A program made the translations under genes and the position numbers. From Tritrichomonas foetus (lineage: Eukaryota; Parabasalia; Tritrichomonadida; Tritrichomonadidae), in the NCBI GenBank assembly GCA_001839685.1, contig MLAK01000089.1, positions 53,650 to 117,649 of the forward strand: a DNA stretch of 64,000 bases, read 5' to 3'. Shown here piece by piece: positions 59,851-64,000 of the stretch (positions are counted from its first letter, which is position 1; every line of letters begins with the position of its first letter). The notes under the pieces are model-generated. The model was given only the letters and a program-made list of their open reading frames with translations. It was not told the DNA's origin and did not search any database.

Positions 59851-61767
59851 TTACTTACCAAGCCTTGGAATTGGAGGCTTTTTGGTCGGAGGCATTTTGA
59901 ACTTTGTTAGTCCAGGAGTTGAGCCCACACTTGCTGGTGGATTATTTTTCGCCAACAAAGAAGTTGATCTTTTCCTTTTCATGTCATTTAGAAAACTTGA
60001 TGATCCATGTGGTGCACCTTTATAGAACTGTCTGTTTTTTACGACATCCATTGCGCTTGGAACAACACTTTTTTGATTTAAAGTTGGCAAACTTGAAGAA
60101 TTTGCTTTTGAATTAAATAAATCGGCATCTTTCGTCACCTTTTGAATGTAGTCAAATGTTTTTTCACAAAAAGATGCGGTTTTTCTGACTCGAAACTTAA
60201 CATTTAAACTATTTAAAGTATTGTTGATATTTTTGCTAAAGTTCAAAAAAGCGAAATTCGCAGATTTTATTGTACTCAACTGTTTAAAGTCTTTATCGTT
60301 CAAATTTTGATTATTTAAGTTATTATTGTTTTGATTGTTTGCGAAATTAAGTTCAGAAATGTCTTTATGAAAGAAATTGTCGAGGAATTTAAGGGAAACA
60401 CCAATTGGCTGTTCTTTTTGAAGAGTAAGTGAATCTGCGCCTTGGATCCATTTATGCTTAAGTACCTGTTCGGCTGTTAAGCGATCTTCTGGATTAACTG
60501 TTATCAATTTTGAAATTAATTCTCTTAGGTTTTCGCTTAAATAAGAAGGAATTTTGTATTCAGCTGATTTAATTTGTTGAATGATTTGCGCCTGATCTTT
60601 ACTGGTCCAGGGAAGTTGTCCAGTTACCATTGCAAAGAGAATTACACCAATAGACCACATATCGCTCTTTTGCCCATTGTATGGTGATCTACTGATGCAT
60701 TCTGGTGATGCATAAGAAGCAGTTCCACATGGTGTTAAAACTAAATTACTGTCAGTATCTTCATTACTTTCTATTTCATTTTTCAATTCATTGTTATCTT
60801 CTTCTTTTAGGTTTTCATCATTTTTGTTGTTTTGGCATTGATTTTCATTTGAATCTTCCTGTTCTTCTGCTTCCTCTTCCTCTTCTTCCTCATATTCATC
60901 TTCTTCGTCTTCGGAATTTGGATTATCATCAAAAATTCTCTTAATTTCTTTCATTTTCATTCTCATACTTTTCGAAAGCGAAAAATCTTCATATTCGGGA
61001 TCATTTTTCATTTTATTATTTTTTTTATCATCTTTGTTGTTATTATTTCTTTTTGTTTTCTTTCTTCTTTTCTTCTTTACTATTTTATTATTTAAATTTT
61101 CGTTTTCATTTTCTTCATTTATTGAAAACTGTTTCATATTATTTGTTTGTTCGTCATTATTGATAATTTTGTAATTATTTTTCATTATCGAGTTTCTTGA
61201 AATGGAGCAAGGCTTATTTTCTTTTTGTGAATTTTTTGAATCCCTTCCAGTCACTTTTTGTGAACTTTTTAAAGGAACATATCTTGCAAACCCGAAATCA
61301 CTTATTTTTGCTGCTCCTGTTTCATCGAGAAGAATATTTTCTGGCTTTAAATCTCGATGCATAGCCCCGATTGAGTGAATATAATTTACGCCATCCATGA
61401 TTTGTTTAAAGAGGAATTTGGCCTCTTGCTCGGAGAGAAACTTTTTATCGATGATGTGATTGAATAAATCGCCGTTTGGACAGTATTCCATGACCACATA
61501 AATATTAAAATCGTCGCGCAAAATATCAACAAACTGGACGATGTTTGGATGCCTCATTTGGTGTAGAACTCTTATTTCGCTTTCGAAGTGCTCGAGAACT
61601 GACGTCTTTGAGAAGGAAGATTGAGGGACAATTTTGATTGCATATTCGCGGCCATCTTTAACGTGTTCGGCGAGATGGACAACTGAGAATGATCCAGAAC
61701 CAAGAAATTTGTGTAGTTTGTAGGGTCCAATTTGTGAAGGAACCTTTGTTTTGCCTCTATCTTTCAT
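59851..61767 (-). CDS. CAMK-like Ser/Thr protein kinase with large activation-loop insertion
   Basis: The 638-residue protein starts at the ATG at 61767; codons upstream begin with TTG. Kinase motifs are intact: glycine loop LGSGSFSVV, Lys45 (YAIKI), HRDLKPEN (Asp139), DFG (Asp157), SPE, DMWSIGVILF and a C-terminal HKWI motif typical of CAMK/AMPK-related kinases. Between DFGFARYVP and LTPCGTASYASPE lies an extra segment of about 180 residues (roughly 165-343): basic Lys/Asn-rich (KKKRRKKTKR) then acidic Glu-rich. Normal loops have about 10 residues there. The Asn-rich and Pro/Lys-rich C-terminal tail has no known domain. It is an active kinase by sequence; the insert may regulate it or localise it to the nucleus. 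Confidence 0.9.
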   Translation of the reverse strand: MKDRGKTKVPSQIGPYKLHKFLGSGSFSVVHLAEHVKDGREYAIKIVPQSSFSKTSVLEHFESEIRVLHQMRHPNIVQFVDILRDDFNIYVVMEYCPNGDLFNHIIDKKFLSEQEAKFLFKQIMDGVNYIHSIGAMHRDLKPENILLDETGAAKISDFGFARYVPLKSSQKVTGRDSKNSQKENKPCSISRNSIMKNNYKIINNDEQTNNMKQFSINEENENENLNNKIVKKKRRKKTKRNNNNKDDKKNNKMKNDPEYEDFSLSKSMRMKMKEIKRIFDDNPNSEDEEDEYEEEEEEEAEEQEDSNENQCQNNKNDENLKEEDNNELKNEIESNEDTDSNLVLTPCGTASYASPECISRSPYNGQKSDMWSIGVILFAMVTGQLPWTSKDQAQIIQQIKSAEYKIPSYLSENLRELISKLITVNPEDRLTAEQVLKHKWIQGADSLTLQKEQPIGVSLKFLDNFFHKDISELNFANNQNNNNLNNQNLNDKDFKQLSTIKSANFAFLNFSKNINNTLNSLNVKFRVRKTASFCEKTFDYIQKVTKDADLFNSKANSSSLPTLNQKSVVPSAMDVVKNRQFYKGAPHGSSSFLNDMKRKRSTSLLAKNNPPASVGSTPGLTKFKMPPTKKPPIPRLGK

Positions 61768-62320
61768 CTTCGATAATTTCAGATCGAATTTCAATAGATA
61801 TGGTTAGAGATTTTTCATTACGAAATAGAATTCAATCCGTTAATTGAATTAATATTGGTGTGTCGGAATTTCCTAGAAGAAAATTGAAACATTAATTGAA
61901 TTTTTGAATCATCTTCGAATAAATATATTATAAAGCAGTGAAAAGATAATTATATTCTTAAGAAAACCAAATAAAATTCAATGAAAATCTATCTAATTAT
62001 ATAATTCAGAGGGAGAATCATTTTCATATCACTTTTCGCCTACTTTGAAGCTGATGTCTTGAAGCAAAATGGAAGCATTTTCTTGTAGATTAATCTACTG
62101 CTTTCTTTTTTGAATGCATTTTTTCCGATAATAATTTGTTTTGAAATCCAATGATATTAATAATTGTGTTGATTATCATCCATCCTTTTACAATAAATTA
62201 GTTTATTTCTTTTCTTGTTTTTCTGTAAAGTTCAATGTTTCATCATTGCCATGATAGCTGTTATCATCTAAAATCAGATTTCAAATCCTCCTATATGAAA
62301 GGTTTACATCGTGGTCCCCC

Positions 62321-62353
62321 AAAGGTTTTTGTGGGACCATCCCATAAACCTTT
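62321..62353. repeat. Stem-loop in intergenic spacer
   Basis: AAAGGTTTTTGTGGGA and TCCCATAAACCTTT pair around a CCA loop with one or two mismatches or wobbles, in an unusually G/C-rich patch. It could be a small structured RNA or a remnant of an element. Confidence 0.5.
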
Positions 62354-62390
62354 GTCCTACCACTCACACTACCACCATCACTACCACCNA

Positions 62391-62525
62391 AACACTAATA
62401 AAGAATAACAAACACTAATAAAGAATAACAAACACTAATAAAGAATAACAAACACTAATAAAGAATAACAAACACTAATAAAGAATAACAAACACTAATA
62501 AAGAATAACAAACACTAATAAAGAG
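62391..62525. repeat. 20-bp minisatellite (AACACTAATAAAGAATAACA), about 6.7 copies
   Basis: Essentially perfect tandem units, preceded by a C/A-rich stretch of CACTACCACC type and an ambiguous base at 62389. Unlike the other arrays it lies between co-directional genes. Confidence 0.95.
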
Positions 62526-62608
62526 TTTATCGGATAGTTCGATTCGGTATCAAATAATAATTTAGATATTAAATAATAATTCATTTTTACATGATTTTAC
62601 TATTACAA

Positions 62609-63985
62609 TTATTTCATTGTGGTAACAAGGGCAATACTTAATCCAAAAGCGATGTATGGGGTGATTGGATACTTGCATCGAACACCATATGACCCTTGTG
62701 ATGTTTTATATAAAGCATAAATCATTTCACCTTTTTCATTATTAATTAAAACGTTTTTATGACTAGGAATCACAAAAACTTCACCAAAATCGACCATTAG
62801 TTTTCCTTTGGCATCTAATTGAGGTGCTTTCGATGAAAACTTGATGAATTGCGAGTCAGGAACTGTTTCCTCATTTTGGGCAAGTGTTGACAAACTCAAT
62901 CTTTTCGAAATTGCAAAGTGTGGAGATCCGTCCTTGGTTAGACATATTCTCATTTGTTTGCTTTTAGCTTTACCCATAGCAATCTGTATTAAAGAAACAC
63001 CACAAAGTTCTCCTTCACGATCATCATGAGGAATTTCATCTTTGGAGATGATTAAGAATTTATCATTTTTCGGATTAACTCTCACAATTCCTTTATAATT
63101 CGGTGCGCCGTAAACAATTGGTTGGCTCGAACCGACGATATGAAACTTTCCGATATGGTCTTTACTTTCTGTAGAAAAGAAAATGGCTTTTTCGTTTTCA
63201 AGCATTCTTAATTCTTCTTTCCTGAATTTCGAGAAAGCCTTAATCTCTCTAAACAAACTGAAAAACCTCACAGTATCATCAATTTCTTGATGCATTTGAA
63301 CAGGCGCTGGCAAATTTTGTGGAATATGATTTACAATGTCATTTGATTTCACCTTATTTTCATCATTTGCATGATTTTCATTAACATTCTGCTGATTTTG
63401 ATCATTTAAATGATTTTCATTTTCATTCACATGATTTTCTGCCTGCTCGTGCTTCGGCGGAAGATGCGGATGGATGATGTGCGTTGGCCCCCTTCCTGGC
63501 GGATGAACAGCGTGCAAATGTTGAGCAACAGGCTGTTCATTTTGCTGCAAAGGAACCTTAACGACCACAATATCATCATTTGATTCGGTTTCGTCGTTGA
63601 AGTCGTCGTCAATCGCGCGAATATTCTGCTTCGGCTGCAGACTCTGGTTCCTTGGCGATGTTGACCGTTTACGCACAACTTTCTTCCTTCGCACGTATTG
63701 GTGCTGCGCAGGGGACGAATTGTTCACGTGATTTGAATTATTTGTGATATGCGAATTATTAGATTTTTCAACATTTCCCGGGTTTCTTGATGCGGGCGAG
63801 GCCCAGCTGATTTGGTTGCCTTTTTCGCCTGACGTTGAGTATGAGTTTTTGGATGAATCTGAATCGTCTGAAATGAGATCATTTTCTGAGATGTCTGACG
63901 ATAACAAAACTGGCTTGCCGTTTGCACCACGACTGATTGATGCAATCATTGGAATATCGTCGCTGTCTGTTGATTCTGAGGACAT
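62609..63985 (-). CDS. Tubby-like C-terminal domain protein, larger paralogue
   Basis: The 458-residue protein is placed from the ATG at 63985; the frame remains open to the window edge, so a more upstream start is possible. The first 250 residues are disordered: acidic/Ser-rich, then basic (RRKKVVRKRS), then Asn/His/Gln-rich. The C-terminal 210 residues fit a Tubby barrel: FRKEELRMLENEKAIFFS, GIVRVNPKNDKFLIIS, GVSLIQIAM, then VDFGEVFVIPSHKNVLI, a MIYALYK strand, YGVRCKYPITPYIAF and a hydrophobic last helix. Tubby domains bind PI(4,5)P2 and couple membranes to transcription or ciliary trafficking. It shares its C-terminal signature with the protein at 14638-15393 but is not a close copy. Confidence 0.75.
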   Translation of the reverse strand: MSSESTDSDDIPMIASISRGANGKPVLLSSDISENDLISDDSDSSKNSYSTSGEKGNQISWASPASRNPGNVEKSNNSHITNNSNHVNNSSPAQHQYVRRKKVVRKRSTSPRNQSLQPKQNIRAIDDDFNDETESNDDIVVVKVPLQQNEQPVAQHLHAVHPPGRGPTHIIHPHLPPKHEQAENHVNENENHLNDQNQQNVNENHANDENKVKSNDIVNHIPQNLPAPVQMHQEIDDTVRFFSLFREIKAFSKFRKEELRMLENEKAIFFSTESKDHIGKFHIVGSSQPIVYGAPNYKGIVRVNPKNDKFLIISKDEIPHDDREGELCGVSLIQIAMGKAKSKQMRICLTKDGSPHFAISKRLSLSTLAQNEETVPDSQFIKFSSKAPQLDAKGKLMVDFGEVFVIPSHKNVLINNEKGEMIYALYKTSQGSYGVRCKYPITPYIAFGLSIALVTTMK

Positions 63986-64000
63986 ATCAAAATTCACCTG

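Larger units (their letters stand above)
61768..62608. other. Intergenic spacer with hairpin and minisatellite
   Basis: AT-rich. Contains a GC-richer hairpin (62321-62353) and a 20-bp tandem array (62391-62525). A single CGAAATAGAATT sequence near 61830 resembles the transposon's subterminal repeat, probably by chance. No gene seen. Confidence 0.5.

Noticed and set aside
61820..61840. Solo transposon repeat CGAAATAGAATT near 61830
   Set aside because: Only 12 matching bases, no inverted partner or TA-bordered end nearby; probably chance in AT-rich DNA.
62391..62525. CRISPR-like array
   Set aside because: Units are directly adjacent 20-bp repeats without unique spacers, in a eukaryotic context: a minisatellite.

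Overview
The window is about 32% GC eukaryotic DNA packed with mostly intronless genes on both strands, with short AT-rich gaps and a few assembly gaps. The gene set and style point to a parabasalid (trichomonad), most likely a Tritrichomonas-like species: Myb and Tubby-domain proteins, a DUF3447-type ankyrin protein, a membrane-anchored subtilisin, an NAK-type pseudokinase, a giant surface protein, and introns of only 26 and 34 nt ending in CTAAC...AG. The species call is inference; no rRNA is present to settle it.

Layout. 1-17 kb: armadillo-like protein, pseudokinase, two coiled-coil proteins (one with an IQ motif), thiolase, a Tubby-like protein and small proteins. 17-24.7 kb: a hidden three-exon gene, an EEF1AKMT4-like methyltransferase, a broken BEACH-domain fragment, a TMEM86/YhhN membrane protein, an ankyrin gene whose frame is broken six times, and a decayed gene remnant. 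24.8-36.7 kb: subtilisin, coiled-coil protein, tubulin-tyrosine-ligase-like enzyme, an Asn-rich protein, a gelsolin-repeat protein and an R1R2R3 Myb. 37-48 kb: SEC23, ribosomal protein eL20, a Pro/Gln/Tyr-rich protein, an Asn-rich basic protein, a cyclin and a 1,011-residue coiled-coil protein. 49.5-55.4 kb: one very large surface protein split by a 77-bp insertion. 55.5-59.5 kb: a complete Tc1/mariner/IS630-class transposon. 59.8-64 kb: a CAMK-like kinase with a huge activation-loop insert and a second Tubby-like protein.

The most novel items are: (1) the transposon, whose single ORF fuses a ubiquitin-specific protease to a DDE transposase, with 14-bp inverted ends and TA duplications located here; (2) 19-20 nt interruptions at the same structural position of four ankyrin repeats (two longer ones flank them), between which the frame is flawless, suggesting ultrashort introns or another removable element; (3) two genes (Myb and surface protein) interrupted by 111- and 77-bp insertions bounded by 20-21 bp direct repeats; (4) a gene that no ORF finder would show, assembled from three exons.

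There are no bacterial-style operons. Neighbouring genes are functionally unrelated housekeeping, cytoskeletal, secretory and surface genes. Two recurring short motifs upstream of starts (CAAAAAGTTA-like and TAAACGTAC/GTACGTTTA) are candidate promoter elements, and pyrimidine-rich minisatellites sit mainly between convergent genes.
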